Source of the DNA: Byssochlamys sp. IMV 00236
Lineage: Eukaryota > Ascomycota > Eurotiomycetes > Eurotiales > Thermoascaceae
Assembly: GCA_001931875.2 (NCBI GenBank)
Contig: MSJH02000815.1
Coordinates: forward strand, 310,001-374,000
Length of the DNA stretch: 64,000 nt
Direction of reading: 5' to 3'
In this document: in pieces, positions 44,615 to 56,817 of the stretch
Layout: each line of letters opens with the position of its first letter
Numbering within the stretch: position 1 is the first letter of the stretch
The notes under the pieces: generated by a model
Seen by the model: only the letters and a program-made list of their open reading frames with translations
Told to the model about the DNA's origin: nothing
The model's database searches: none
Translations under genes and position numbers: made by a program

Positions 44615-44815
44615 ATTAGAAACAGCACAGCCCTGTTGCCAAACAGTCACAGGGTAACAGAACCCCCACAGGAAGAAAATGACAACTGCAATGGCAAGAG
44701 CGAGTCGCCCTCTCCCGGAGGCAAAACCCGCGAACGGGAAGAGATTCAGAACCATAAGTAGCGAACAAAAGGGAATATTCACAGTCTGTAACAGCAAAAG
44801 AAAAATATAGACAAC

Positions 44816-44863
44816 TTACTTCGAGGGCTTGGAGAGGAAACGCAGAAGGTCCTTCGGGCTCAT
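44816..44863 (-). promoter_or_regulatory. Candidate uORF of 15 codons in AdoMetDC leader
   Basis: ATG at 44863 opens MSPKDLLRFLSKPSK followed by TAA, about 710 nt upstream of the AdoMetDC start. Its stop codon overlaps a strong GTAAGT donor, so splicing could change its end. Plant and animal AdoMetDC mRNAs are regulated by short peptide uORFs; the role here is inferred. Confidence 0.35.
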
Positions 44864-45730
44864 GGAGGACAAGGTACAATTCTGCTTAAAGAGAGAAGCA
44901 GCTAAACGCCACTGGTTAGTACATCAACAGAGAGGACAACGGCGTTGAACCCCTTCGAGGATGCACAGAAAAAACCAGAGACGTGATTATGCGCAATAGA
45001 AAATCGCCCGTCCAAAGGAAGAACAAGTAATTGTGCCTCCTTTGAACCCTGAAAAGACGGCGCGGCGTCCAGTTAGGGCAGGTTTGTTGCTCGTGTGTGT
45101 GGGTTGACCGAATTCGTGGGGTGCTCCGAAGACGAAATAGTTAATCTCTGCAAAAAATTTCAAAGGGTCAGTGCCTAATGCGCGGGGAGCAGGCAGAAAT
45201 GATGATCCGCAATTGATCAGGACATTGAGGAGAAATCCACACAAGGACAGAGAAGAGAAATAGTAAAATCCCTTACCGAGATGAGCAGAATATGATGCGT
45301 CGGAGAAGACGTTTCCACGAGGGAGAAAGAATTGCAGAGAACCGGCTGGAGCTGGACGCTGAGGGAAACACTCGTGACACAAAGAAGGCGGTGAGCGAGG
45401 TCAACACCAGTCGGGCACGAATGATGAATGACTACGAATCTACGATGGAGTAACTAAATGCGCGATTCCAAGTATCCATCTATGATTTGCCAATGCATGC
45501 TACTAGGGGAGTTATATAAAGAATCCATGAATGCATCGTCCTCTTAATCGCAAGAGGGTATCGTAGGAAATGGTGCCCTAACCTTTTCAAGACTACCACA
45601 ATAGAACAATGAATAATGAAAACAAATCGACATGCTCGTTTCCCCCCGAAATAAGCCAACCAGCACCAGAACGCCTAAGGACCGTAACTACTGTGCCTGG
45701 AGATTCTTGCTGCGCACGAAACACCTCCAT

Positions 45731-47179
45731 TTAGTCTCCGAGGATCGCATGTGCCAGCTGCACCTCCCCTGCGTCCGCAAGTCGCGCGGCAATGAGTCCT
45801 CCGACTTTCTCACTGAGGCGATCCCTGAGCTCGTCCGTGACAATAGCACCGTGGCCATTCGCGAGATGGACGCGCCCATCTTCCAGTGTCGATAGCACTG
45901 CCAGCAATGCCTGCAAGACCTTTTCTGCCTCTGGTTTTCGAGGGTTGTCGTCGCTGAGCCCGTCTCTCAGTAGCTGTTCGTAGAGTTTCAGATTAGGCAA
46001 GATGAGCTCGCGCACAACGTCTGGACCTCCAATGGCATGCAGTCCGATAATCGCGCCGTAGTGAGTTCCAAACGGTTTGGCCGGATCCAGAAAGTTTTTG
46101 AGGCATGACCGTGCCAGTCTAGGCTTGAGCGTATGTGATGAATGCGAATATTTCCTGGCAATAAGTCCCAGAAGAGAGGCTGCCAGATCTCGTAAAGCGA
46201 ATTGCTCTGCTAGGTCAGCATTGCCTCCAAGCTGTCTTCCGATAAGACATGTCAAGACAGGGGGGACGAGAGATGCGACCTGTGATCCGTCAGCTAGATG
46301 CAGGTAAAACATTGTATTTTGAAACTTACATAAGGGTCCACATATAGAGACTTGTTCTGAATCAGAGCTTCCGCCATGTGCATCACCTGCGTCAAGGCAA
46401 AAATGTCTTTCAAGCTATGCGTAACCTTCTCTGAGATGAACTGAACAAAGTACGGCACCAGCTGGTGCAGACCAGGATCCTCTCGCAAACTCGAATAGCC
46501 AGAGGTTCTATATTCTTCGCTGGACTCGTCCAAGAAGGCATTGCACACCTTCTCGAAGTAAAGCTGCAATTCTTTGGAGAGGATATGTTTGACAAGCGGC
46601 TTGACGGCGACATTTGCGTTGCCGCTCATGGCAGCCAAGTTCGGGTTCGCGTTCGATCCCTTCGATACGAGCTCGAGATTGCGCGAATCGGCCGATGTAG
46701 GGTTCTGAGGGATAGATGGCTGCACGCCTTCGACTGCCAACCAGTGCGCTGAATAGGCTCTATTAGCAAACCGTCCGATCTCAAAAGAGAATTAGAGACA
46801 CCTGCATACCTGTAAACGAGATCTCTCTCGGTACTTTTGGCAGCGGCGCATTAATGAGCTTCTCGAAATCCACCTCCTCATCCTCCACGTAAAACAACGG
46901 CTGTCCAGGTCCCAGGGAAGCTTCCCCAAATCGCAGCGGTCGCGACGACTCGTATCCATATAGAGGCTCGACATCTAGGACCCGTAATGCAAGCGCTATA
47001 TCCTGCGTAGTGAGCAGTGTGCGTTTACTGTGTCGCATGAATTTGAGAGCCTCCTCGAGCACTTGAGCAATGCGGTATTCGACGTCGCGTGCGAGGTTCT
47101 CGATCACATCGTTGTTCAGGTTCGCGATGCCAACGGACTCCGCAACGTCACGGATATTATCTGGATTCCAGACAGACAT
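45731..47179 (-). CDS. taf6: Transcription initiation factor TFIID/SAGA subunit TAF6
   Basis: Predicted 445-aa subunit shared by TFIID and SAGA. Exons: 47179-46810, 46748-46330, 46279-45731. The H4-like histone fold occupies residues 1-70 ([20 protein letters not shown], then [16 protein letters not shown]), which pairs with TAF9. A linker with [12 protein letters not shown] follows, as in all TAF6 proteins, and the C-terminal half is the HEAT-repeat TAF6C domain ([20 protein letters not shown] region, [31 protein letters not shown]). Length is normal for fungi. Intact by all visible criteria. Confidence 0.95.
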
Positions 47180-47929
47180 GATGAACAGTAGTTTCTGAGG
47201 AGGTCTGGAATAACGAACAAGGTTCGATAAGTGGCGGCGGCCACCGCGTCGGGTTAAGTACTGATGCTATTAGGTATCTGAAAGACTAGTATGAAATTGA
47301 CGGACAGCGAGTCGCATTCTGAGACAAAATCTCGAGATTCCCGGCAGCAGTCTGATAAGAAATTGCAGGCTGCTGGGAGCCACTTGAAGGACCAAAGGGG
47401 CTTTGACACTTGAATCAAAGTCCTGTCACTGCTACTCCGCTGTTGAAGCTATTCCGCGGCGAAAGAAAGTTGCACTTGTGGGTGACCCAACCGACCGTAG
47501 AAGATTCTGGAGGCCTGAGGCATAAAGGAATCAACAGTACTCAGTAGTAACATTCTACGCCATTTTAAACATATACATGCGAAATTAATTGTAAACGTCC
47601 CATAATATGTCGTGGTAACATATTAGTATTCGTTCATGCTCTAGTATCATCTTCATTCCCACACCCATATCTGGTCCTCCTTAAACGCAAAGCTAGGCGC
47701 CGAATGGCTAACTATACATTCATGTTGATACAGTGTGTATCTCCTTCCAAGCGAGTCATCCGTGATGGCGACTTGGTCAAGGGAAGATACTGAATGAAAA
47801 CTCCAATCGGGATTGCCTTTATTCTTCACACTGGTCGGTAGTATGATGATGATTGGCGAAGCTAAGACACGAAATGCATTGGGCTGTTCTATATACAAGC
47901 CCCGTAACCATGCAAGCTGTATATAGTTG
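47180..47929. other. Intergenic spacer
   Basis: 750 bp: TAF6 promoter and the 3' flank of the next minus-strand gene. A 95-codon minus frame at 47653-47940 overlaps the downstream stop and looks like 3' UTR. No other gene is seen. Confidence 0.35.
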
Positions 47930-49536
47930 TTATTGGCCACCTCGAATCGTAGTGTAGGTAGCTATCAGGCTATTCACAATCTTCTCCGCCTCTTCTTCAC
48001 CCGATGGCTTCTCTGGAGGAATGGTATCTGCCATTGGAGCCGCTTCTTCAAACGGGACCTCTAAGGTGACGGTCTCAGTCATTGGGGTCGCCTTAGTATC
48101 GATGCGAAGTGTTCTTGTGAGAGGTATGGCACAAGATTCACTCTCAAGATACTCCCTTTCCAAGCGAGCATTATCCAAGTGGGCAAGAGTGCTTCCTGTC
48201 GAACGAGAAGTATAATCCGGTCTTTCTAGTAACCGTGTCCTTTTTGACACAATGCGGACTTTCCTTTCTTCGACCCGGGGCGTGTCGAGAAGAACTTCTG
48301 CTGGTCCTCGGAAATCAATATGTAGAATCTCTTCCTGAAAAGTCCCAGAAGCCTGTGTGCCGGACAAGAAGGCATCACGTTCGCTTTGTGTAAGACTGGA
48401 CCATTGGCCCCAGGGATCTAAGCCATCATCTCTTTGCCACTGCGTGAGCTGGTTCTGAATTAATGATTGCTCTAAAGGGACGATGGTTGCGGTGTGGTAG
48501 ATCTCGAGGCTTTTCCCAACCACTGTTGCATGCGGTTGGATTTCCCACGCTGATAACTCCTCGACCATAGAAGCTGGGTTGTTGTCGTATATATACCGAG
48601 GCGATGGCGGTGGACTCCTGGTATTGTTAGCGATATATTATGCGGAAGGTAGCTACCTGCCTAACCTTTCATGACTGTCATCATCGTCTCCTCGACTTCC
48701 TTGGTGTATCGGAGCCGTAGTTACCCCAAAAGACGGGTGTGTATATTCAGGTGGTGGGCCTCGAGTGTCTTCCTCATTGTCTGGGTTGCCAGTGAGGAAA
48801 CCAACATCAGAATCTCCTTTCCCGCCGCGACCAGCCTTCGCTTTCTCTGCAGCCACAATCGATCTGATCAGGGAGATTTGCTCATCAGGATTGATAACAA
48901 TAATCTTTGAATTCTGCGTAGAATTCAAATTACCACTGAAGATGTGTTAGTATGCCGCACGTTGCCAGCCAGATAATGCTCTAGGGCAGCAACAACTTAC
49001 CTTTGCGTCACGGCTCTAGAGTAGGCCAGCATTGTAACCTGCAGAAGCATCATCAACGACTGTTTAGCCTCTCCCAATTCCCCACGAATTTCCTTTATCC
49101 GCGGCTGGAAGAACGGCCACTTGAGCCGTTCCGTCGTGGAAAGCTTGATCTTCTCCCCCTCATTGAACCCACGAGAGCTGATCTGTTTACTCGCTTTCCT
49201 CAACTCATGATCAACATCCATAAAGAGATCTTTACACCGATTCCCCAGGGCCTCCGCGGTTTTAAGCCCACTTTCACTGAAGAGGCTATTCCCGGAGTCC
49301 CTCTCGCTAGAATATTCTTGTCCCGAACCCTCGCCCTTTGCTGGGGGTACTTTCTGCTTCATCAGTTCCCCCAATTGCTGCAAGATATTGGCCGTCAGGG
49401 AAATATCTTCCGCGATGTTGCTGATGGAGGAGGGCGCAGTCTTCACTTGGCCTGCAAATGCGATGAGTCGCAGCGATGTTTGGATCCCCACATCAGCGAT
49501 GCCGACTACAGAGGACGCGGCACCGAGGGCCTCCAT
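47930..49536 (-). CDS. Protein with fungal NLR-type N-terminal domain, no NACHT
   Basis: Predicted 497-aa protein. Exons: 49536-49001, 48935-48666, 48617-47930. Residues 1-178 (MEALGAASSVVGIADVGIQT, then a helical run) resemble the helical N-terminal domain that precedes NACHT/ankyrin or TPR modules in many fungal NLR-like receptors and occurs in uncharacterised stand-alone proteins. The rest has no NACHT or repeats: a Gly/Asp-rich linker with PPPEYTHPSFG, then a Glu/Thr-rich region containing WEIQPHATVVGKSLEIYHT and DGLDPWGQWSSLTQSERDAF. Soluble. Function unknown; roles in heterokaryon incompatibility or signalling are inferred from the domain only. The domain call rests on pattern resemblance and needs a profile search. 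Confidence 0.68.
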
Positions 49537-50423
49537 CGCGATGTCAACTCTTTGGAGCTAGTTCCACGATTGAAGTATCAATCTAGATCCAATAGGATTG
49601 TGAAAGTGGAAAAGTGGAATTTGGACGAAATTCAGGTATAGAAGAAAAAAGGTGATGTGCTCTTCAGCTATGACGATGTCATTCATGCCTACACTGGCGG
49701 GGCATCGGGACGATCCTCGATCGTCAAGCCTTAAAAGTGGGCGGGCGATCTCGTTCTCGCAGCTTTGGCAGCCTTATGCCTCAATTTCTGATCTGAGCTC
49801 CCGAAACGAACACTGTGGCGGCGCTTAGACATCGGCCTACCGTCGCATCATCGAACTCTAGTTAACCGTGTTGGTAGTATGCACTCGAAAGCACGGCCCA
49901 TGTGGTGAGAATAGAAACTCAGAAAGATCTACTATTGTAATTGATCAGCTGAGTTAATACATGCTTCGCGACGATGCAAAGGGATTGATATGGCAGCGTA
50001 CTTAGCTTGGTGGTCTTCTCAAAAGCCAAAACCGACCGAAGAGTGAAGTCGCGTGTATATTACACTCGGTGAGGTGAATGCCCATAATTTCACAGAAAAC
50101 GATATTATGTATTCTATTAAGCTCTTAAGTGGCATAATAAGTGATAAGGGGAGGTATCAAAAAGAGCAGAAAACGACAACGCTTATTCAATCCCGCTATC
50201 CTCCTGGGTATCAAACGAACCGGCGTCCTTGACACAAACGCATGTAGTTGTGCTATAAGCCGGACATGAAACCAGACCAAATCCAGCCACAAATATCACC
50301 ATAATCCATAGTATAATCCTGCCTTCTGTCAGAATACATGTCAAAGCCACACGAGACATAGGAGAGCACGCCGAACTTCAATAAGAGACAAGGGTATCTT
50401 ATCAGCTAGGAAAGCTGCAGCAT
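49537..50423. other. Intergenic spacer
   Basis: Promoter of the NLR-domain gene and 3' flank of the Sfh5-like gene. No gene is supported; mixed composition, with AT-rich sequence at 50080-50160. Confidence 0.35.
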
Positions 50424-52003
50424 TTATTCGGCCCCAGCGGGAGCCAGCGCAGCTGCCCCGGCGGCGGACTCAGCCTTAGCTGGTTCTTCCTTTGCCTCTT
50501 CCGCCTGCTGCTCTTTAACTGGTTCAGCCTTTGCAGGTTCTTCCTTAGCCGGTTCTTCCTTAGCCGGTTCTTCCTTAGCCGGTTCTTCCTTAGCCGGTTC
50601 TTCCTTAGCCGGTTCTTCCTTAGCCGGTTCTTCCTTAGGCGGTTCAGCCTTTGTAGGTTCTTCCTTAGCGGGCTCTTCCTTAGCCGGTTCCTCTTTGGCT
50701 TCCTCCTTATTAGTTCTCTCCTCGACGGGCTCTTCCTTGGGCTTCTCTTCCTTGACAGGCTCATTAGACGGCTCCTCCTTCGCAGCGTCCTTTGGAGGTT
50801 CTTCCTTAGCAGGCTCATCTTTAGTTGCAGCCGGTGCGGGCTGCTCGTCTGAAAGACGAGGAGTCGCGCCGCTCTCTTTCAGTTCAGGTGCCTTTCCACC
50901 GTAAGACTTTGGAATCTCATCCGCAAAGGAGAACTCGCGGGCGAGATTCGCTCCATTGGTGATTGGGTGGAACTTCCGCAGTGTGTTCTTGCTGAGGAAG
51001 ACTTTCATGGCGGTGAACATCCAGCCCATGATGGCAGGAACGTTGACGAAAAACTTTTCCCGGAGAAGCTCAGGGTAGGCCATACTGAACACTTCGATTG
51101 TCTGCTTGGAGGCAGCACGAATGGTTGGATTCAAGCGCAGAAAGCTGACATTCTGGTAGTCGTGGACCTGAATCATCTGGTATGGGTCTTCTCCTGTGTA
51201 GTCAATCACAGACGTCGCCTCGCCCAGCTTCAGATCCTTGACAGCAATCTCCATGAGAGCCACACGCCACTTGATAAAGCTATTGTATCATAAGAATCAG
51301 GAAGGACCATAAGTGGCGACAGAGGTACTTACTCATCGACATCCCCGAATGTTGCGTTGATATCCTTGACGGCACCATAGATGTTCCAGGTGAAAATCAC
51401 CTCTCCATTTTTGGGGTCTTTGTGAGAGGTGATATATCCCAGACCACCATACTTGCTGGCGTTAAAGCTCGTCTCGACCAGTGCGGTGGGGTTGATCTTC
51501 TTGCGCCATTCCAGGGCCTTGGTTAACTGCTGCTCAGCCAAAGCGACATTGCCTTCATTGGCACGAAGGAACTTGATCAAGATGTTGGCCGTTGGGGGAT
51601 GGCTGGCGTCCTTGAGGGTAACACCCCACATCTCACTGTGGCCGGTTTTAGAGAGAATAGAAGGGAGCTTGTCAAAGAACTGGCTCAGGGCCGGGTTCTT
51701 GGCAAGGAACTCTGGCTTCGCTGGCGCAGCTTCAGCAGGCTTTGCCTCTGCTGCATCGTTCTCCTTCGTCACTGCCGGCTCTTCCTTGGGCGCCTCTTTG
51801 GATTCCTCCTTTACGGGAGCGGCGGCTGCATCAGCAGTGGCAGGCTCGTTTGTGTTGGCTTCGGCGGGTTTCTCTGCAGGTGCTTCTGAGGGCTTCTCCT
51901 CCGGGACAGCAGCAGCGGTGTTCTCTGCGGTCGGTTCAGGGACCTTCTCTGCGGGCTGGCTGTCAGGGACAGCCGTTGGAGTGACCTGCTCGGTAGCAGA
52001 CAT
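50424..52003 (-). CDS. sfh5: Sec14/CRAL-TRIO phosphatidylinositol transfer protein (Sfh5-like)
   Basis: Predicted 508-aa lipid-transfer protein. Exons: 52003-51333 and 51279-50424. Residues 1-95 are a low-complexity Ala/Pro/Glu/Lys region. The CRAL-TRIO N-lobe follows (ILIKFLRANEGNVALAEQQL, TKALEWRKKINP), then the lipid-binding lobe (FIKWRVALMEIAVKDL, VIDYTGEDPYQMIQVHDYQN, then NYPELL-like AYPELLREKFFVNVPAIMGW and FLSKNTLRKFHPITNGANLA). Sfh5 acts at the ER and plasma membrane in PI homeostasis and binds haem in yeast. The extra feature is a C-terminal tail of about 170 residues built of KEEPA-type repeats, absent from yeast Sfh5, so haem or PI specificity should not be assumed. Confidence 0.88.
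50536..50640. repeat. 15-bp coding minisatellite (KEEPA repeats)
   Basis: Seven tandem copies of the plus-strand unit GGTTCTTCCTTAGCC; the first six are identical (50536-50625) and the seventh has one change. It keeps the frame of the minus-strand Sfh5-like protein and encodes repeating Lys-Glu-Glu-Pro-Ala. More degenerate units extend on both sides to about 50800. Confidence 0.95.
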
Positions 52004-52821
52004 CTTCTGAATCGCTTCGACAAAATAAATCTATTCAGACCTGAATCAGTAAAGGCTCCAAGGCTAGCAAATATGTGTAGCCCTCTTGATGAAGAGGCCT
52101 GAAACAAGAACTATGCCGATGGACGTATCACAGGCAACAATAAATTAGAGTGTGAGCGATATCGGTGCTTCCATGGAAACCTCAAACTAGTACAAAGCAA
52201 ATTAAAATGTCTATTTGAGACTTACACTGCGATACAAGATCTCTGATGCAAAATATCGTGCTCAATGCAGTCGCGGTGCGTGGGCTGTCCAGCGTGGAAT
52301 GTCTTGGAAACGGGGGGTTGTGTTTCTCAGGAGATTCTCAGGAGAAGAGCCGGCGGAGATAAATAACAGTTTATTAATTACTCCAAGTCCAGATAGTTAC
52401 TTCGGGCTGTTCAACGAGTAAGCTCAGGAGCTTGGGGCAGCTGCGGCCCGCCCCATCGGGTCACGTGGAAACCGACGTTCCTGCGCTAACGGCCGCCTCG
52501 TACAGTCTGGACTGCGAAGATGGGACTCGCCAGCCGTGTCGTTGTTTCATCTTCACCTGGAGCATTCTAGCGAAGATGGTGCTCTAATTGGCCGTAGACT
52601 GCCCGCAAGACACGACACTTCACGAAGAATGAAGCATTCTGGTGGCACAAGCGCCGGCTCTGCTTACCCATCAGTGGAAGACAAGCAGGTCTTGTTTCAC
52701 ATCAACGCTCCCTTCAGATTAATTAAGATCATATTTAGCGAACTTCGCATGGTACTGAAATTACATTATGTATGTATGTATGTATGTACTTTTGTTTCAA
52801 CGTCTTGACGAGAATATGTGC
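52004..52821. other. Intergenic region with ATGT microsatellite
   Basis: Promoter of the Sfh5-like gene and 3' end of the permease gene. Contains about five copies of ATGT at 52768-52788. Short frames do not look like genes. Confidence 0.45.
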
Positions 52822-54680
52822 TCAATCTGCCACCTCCTTCACAGGACCTCTATACAGTCTCCTGCCGTATGTCCAATAGCTAATGAAGCTGATCGCCAAC
52901 ACTCCCAAGAATACCACGCTGGTCCAGTTGAAGTTCTCTGTGGTGACAGGGATAGTCGAGGGGAAGAACATGAAGAATGAAGTGAAAACAAGATATACGA
53001 TCGAAAAGAGATTGACCCAGAGACCAAGTCGCCCTAGGCGCCAGGGCCCGAAATGGATACTATCCCCGCGGAGCCTGCGTATCACAAGGAGGATGATAGG
53101 CATCATGTAGGTGAAATACAGTGCAACCGTAGCGAGTCCCACAATGGCAGAGAAGGCTGCTGTATTCCCGATGTTGATAAGGCCCAAGAGAAGCAGCATT
53201 CCAGCAGTGACCATAACGGCGGTGACTGGGAGAGCACGTTTTTGGTCAATCTGCAACGAGAATGGAAGTTAGAAGATGATATCGGTGTATACGGGAAAAG
53301 GTTTAGCTCACATGTGCGATACGATCAGAAAAAGGCAAGCCATTGTCTCGTGCAAATGCCCATGTGGTGCGCGAAGCCGACGCCATGAGTCCAAGAGTGG
53401 AAAACACAGCGCTGGCAACAAGGCCACATACCATTGCCGTTGCTGCTTTCTTGGAGCCGGTAGCTTGGTAAAATATTTCGATAATAGGATACCCTGTTGG
53501 CGTTGCTAGAGCTGCCTGAAGATCCCCCATGCTAAACAGCACAGCGATTAAGAAGCCGAAACCCAAGGCGCCGTTGAGCAGGATACTCATCATCAGCGAT
53601 CGTGGGACGATCACTTCAGCATTTTCGATTTCCTCGCCTGTAAAACGATGAGTCCAAGATCTCAGATGCCGCGAAGGGGACGAACTTACTCATATGTGCA
53701 GCCCCATCCCATCCGGTAAAAGGAAAGGCGCTGGTCATCAGACCAACACACCACGCGATACCATTGTTGTTCCAACCCCCGAGACTCTCAAAGTCAGTAA
53801 ATACAAACTCTGCAGAGTGCTGAGGGGCCAGGTAAACCATGGGAATGAGTAGGAGGAAAAACATGCCGACGTGGAGCAAGAGCATGAGAGTTTCCAGGTG
53901 TGGCAGATATTTGATGGCAAAGATATTGACACAAACACTCAATACCACAATTGCAGTGAAAAGCAGAGTCCCATGCCATCGCTCAAAGACGTATGACTCG
54001 TCATTCAAGACCAACAGCCCTTGGATAATAGTGCCACCTAGGAAGGCAGGTGATGCAACTGCTGCCATCCAGGCAATGACTGTCACCCATCCTGTTACCC
54101 AACTGAGATGTATCGAAGCGCCAGGGGGTGAGAGGAGCGCAACCCAGTGATATTGTCCTCCTGAAGTTGGGGCCCTTCACATTGTTAAATGACTTCCTTT
54201 CCTGTGAGTTCGTTTGAGGACTTACATAGACGCTAGCTCTCCTAGAGAGGCTGCAGTTGCTAACGTCCCGAAGAAGCACAGGATATATCCATACACGAGC
54301 GACACCGGGCCCCCATTGACCAGACCACCTTGCAATAGACTGCCTTTATCAGTGATGTGCGGTTTAAACAGGAACCAAGGGAATCCTTACGCAGCCAGCG
54401 GCTCCCATGTAGCCATTAATGTAGTTGAAAATCCAAGCATCGACATAAAACCGAATTGTCGCTGAAAAGGCAGAAGACCGTCAGTATCTATGCTAATTTC
54501 GCAGAAACGATGATCCCAGAGCAACTGTCTTACCTTAAGCTGTGGACGTTTCCCCTGTCGCTGCAGAGCCTGTGAATCCGACAACTGTTGGACTTTTCGA
54601 GACATCTCGCTGCAGCTCTCGACACCATCGTCGAACACCGGTGTCGCATGACACTGCTTCTCGACATCATAAACGCCCAT
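52822..54680 (-). CDS. APC-superfamily amino-acid/choline permease
   Basis: Predicted 523-aa, about 12-pass secondary transporter of the fungal amino acid/choline transporter (GABA/choline permease-like) group. Six exons: 54680-54534, 54461-54391, 54339-54226, 54174-53690, 53637-53312, 53250-52822; all introns are 51-72 nt. The N-terminal tail has MGVYDVEKQCHATP. TM1 reads FGFMSMLGFSTTLMATWEPL, and the SLGELASMAPTSGGQYHWV motif after TM2 is the family's classical signature. FPFTGWDGAAHMSEEIENAE (TM6 to the next loop) is also characteristic. The substrate is unknown: GABA, choline, basic amino acids and biotin precursors are all transported by relatives. It closes the well-populated part of the window. 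Confidence 0.9.
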
Positions 54681-56817
54681 TGCCGGTAGTTCCTCTCCTG
54701 GAGGAAAGACGTCAAGTCTGTTTCGTACGAAGGGAATGAAGATCAGAACTATTAGGTACAAGAGAGATTTATTCACTGAGAGTTATGCTGCGTTTACTGC
54801 TATGCCTGCAGTTGCTGTGACGGAACAGCACACGCCCAAAATAGGATGCTATACATGTGTCACAGAGGAAGTCCAAGGACAATTCTTGTATCTACATGGA
54901 ATCGATCTCTTAATGTATTACTCACGAGGCACACTGCCTCACGTCGGCAGGCCAGTCGCGTCTCGATCCCTGGCTAGAACAATTGGCCCATGCATAGAGC
55001 AAATATCAGCTAGGAGACAGAGTGCCCTTCCGGCATGGCCCTCCGGCGCGGAGAATTCCGCTGGATAGATTATCTAGAAAAGCTGTCACAGTATGGTATG
55101 CAAGGGGGGTGGAGGGAGCTTTCTTCCTCCGAGCTCGAGGAAGTGCATTACTTCCACCTAAACCACCGCGTCGCTTCACGGGAGATACTGTTGAGAAAGA
55201 CAGTGTACGTTAATTATGATAGGAAAGATACTTTATTTTATTATACGGACGTATCATGTTTCCCCGTATATATCTGGCGGCTTTTTCGAATGTTGTCGCT
55301 AACAACATCGATGACAGGGATGTATACCTGCGCCCGAAGGTAAGCGGGGAGAAGAAAAAAAAGACTAGCAATATAGATTGAATTAGTCGCCTATGCCTTT
55401 CCCACAGAAAATAATCGAACTGCCGATGAAGAGCTCGATGCTTCAAGCATGTGGTTATCCATGGAGATACCCCTCGTGGCATATGTCGCTCTTACCCTCG
55501 CGAACCATGAACGACAACCGCGTGGTTGACACCAGACATACTCTAGAATCGCACATTGTTCGCTCGCGACTAGAGCTGGGAATTTGCCTTATCTCCGAAA
55601 GGGGCTATTCGGTTGTCGCGTGGCCGTTAGGGAGCTTCATTGAGCTGAAATAGAGTATGCAGCTTGTCGCTAGTCGATATGCAGAGCAAGGGGCTGTAGC
55701 TCCCTACTTGACCGAAACACCCAGCACACAAAGTACAGCAACACCACTTTATAGTCATTCACAAGGTGCAATTTTCAAAACCAATCTCTCTGGTTATGGT
55801 TCTGCTGATTTGGTGGTCATCTGGGCTAGTTGTCAATCTCGGGAGACTAACCAGAGTAGATTTCCTTGGGAGTTAGCGGAATAGGTATTCTCATCATGTC
55901 TTTTCGAAACACTCTGGGAATGCTACTATACATAGATCTATTCACATCCACTGCTTTGAATCTATGTATTAGATATCTCGTATTTCTGCAGGATTGGCCA
56001 CAATCACAAGACCACTGCTCCTAGAGTAGTTCTGGGGATCCAGAGAGTCCCAGCTCCAGGACCCTCCTGTAACTACAGCGGACCCCATACCTTGCATGGG
56101 TTGAAAGGACTCGAGCTAATTTAAACAATGCATTCACCGGACATCAATCCTTTTCAAGATTTCAACTGCCGGAGTTTATTCCTAACTTGGTCCAGACGCT
56201 ATGTCGGGGATAAGCGACAGGAATCTTGTCGAGCTCGAAGTTGGTGAAGATCACACGGAGCATAGTGCATTCCAAGTTGTTTGAGCCAGAAGCTGTTCCT
56301 CTCTCTCCCTGCAGAAGCATTGTTGCCGCAGATTCTGCCCATGACAGAGACAATAGGCGATCGATATCGTGTTGCTACTGATTGTTCGCTGAATACCTTC
56401 AGCCTCACAGAGACAAAGAGGCTTAGATGTTGCCACTGGATCAACTTGTTTAGGTTCTATATGTATCTTAGTTACTAGTAAGGCAATCAGCGCCATGCAT
56501 TGCGGATAATGCGATGTGGCTTGCCGATCTAAGACATGGGGAAATTGGCTCTTTCCTGGGCTTGCACATACATCATCTATCAGAGGATAATCGTTCTTAT
56601 CTAGCATTATTGCAGGATCTTAGCCTCATATCCAGGATCGACATCTTCATATGAAAACCGCCCATGACCCCCCTCTCCCGCCTCCCATGAAGAAAGATAT
56701 GAAAGGTTTCGCAACTTTCGAACGCGACTAGGAGCTACCACTTCCTCATATTGAGTTATACATATTTATTATCTGTCCTACAGCGCCAATGCATGAAAGA
56801 AACTTACATGTGGCACC
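54681..56817. other. Sparse intergenic region, 2.1 kb
   Basis: No convincing gene. A 102-codon plus frame at 55035-55343 (MALRRGEFRWIDYLEKLSQY) has mildly gene-like composition in its first half but no recognisable family. Sequence becomes AT-richer toward 56.7 kb. Permease promoter at the left. Confidence 0.35.

Larger units (their letters stand above)
44106..45730. other. Long AdoMetDC leader/promoter region
   Basis: 1.6 kb between AdoMetDC and TAF6 (both minus), with no protein-coding gene. For about 480 bp upstream of the AdoMetDC start there is no minus-strand ATG, then three short ATG frames occur (44614, 44592, 44863), fitting a long 5' leader. GTAAGT at 44819 and CAG sites downstream could delimit a leader intron. 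Confidence 0.5.

Noticed and set aside
44786..44819. 34-nt leader intron in the AdoMetDC upstream region (GTAAGT to TTACAG)
   Set aside because: Below the workable intron length; if the donor is used, a more distant acceptor is needed.
50402..50818. Arg/Lys/Leu-rich 138-codon frame overlapping the Sfh5-like gene
   Set aside because: A shifted reading of the same 15-bp minisatellite; repeats of a multiple of three keep every frame open.
55035..55343. 102-codon plus-strand frame in the region right of the permease
   Set aside because: No start context, domain, splice signal or neighbour supports it; the second half turns into random-looking sequence.
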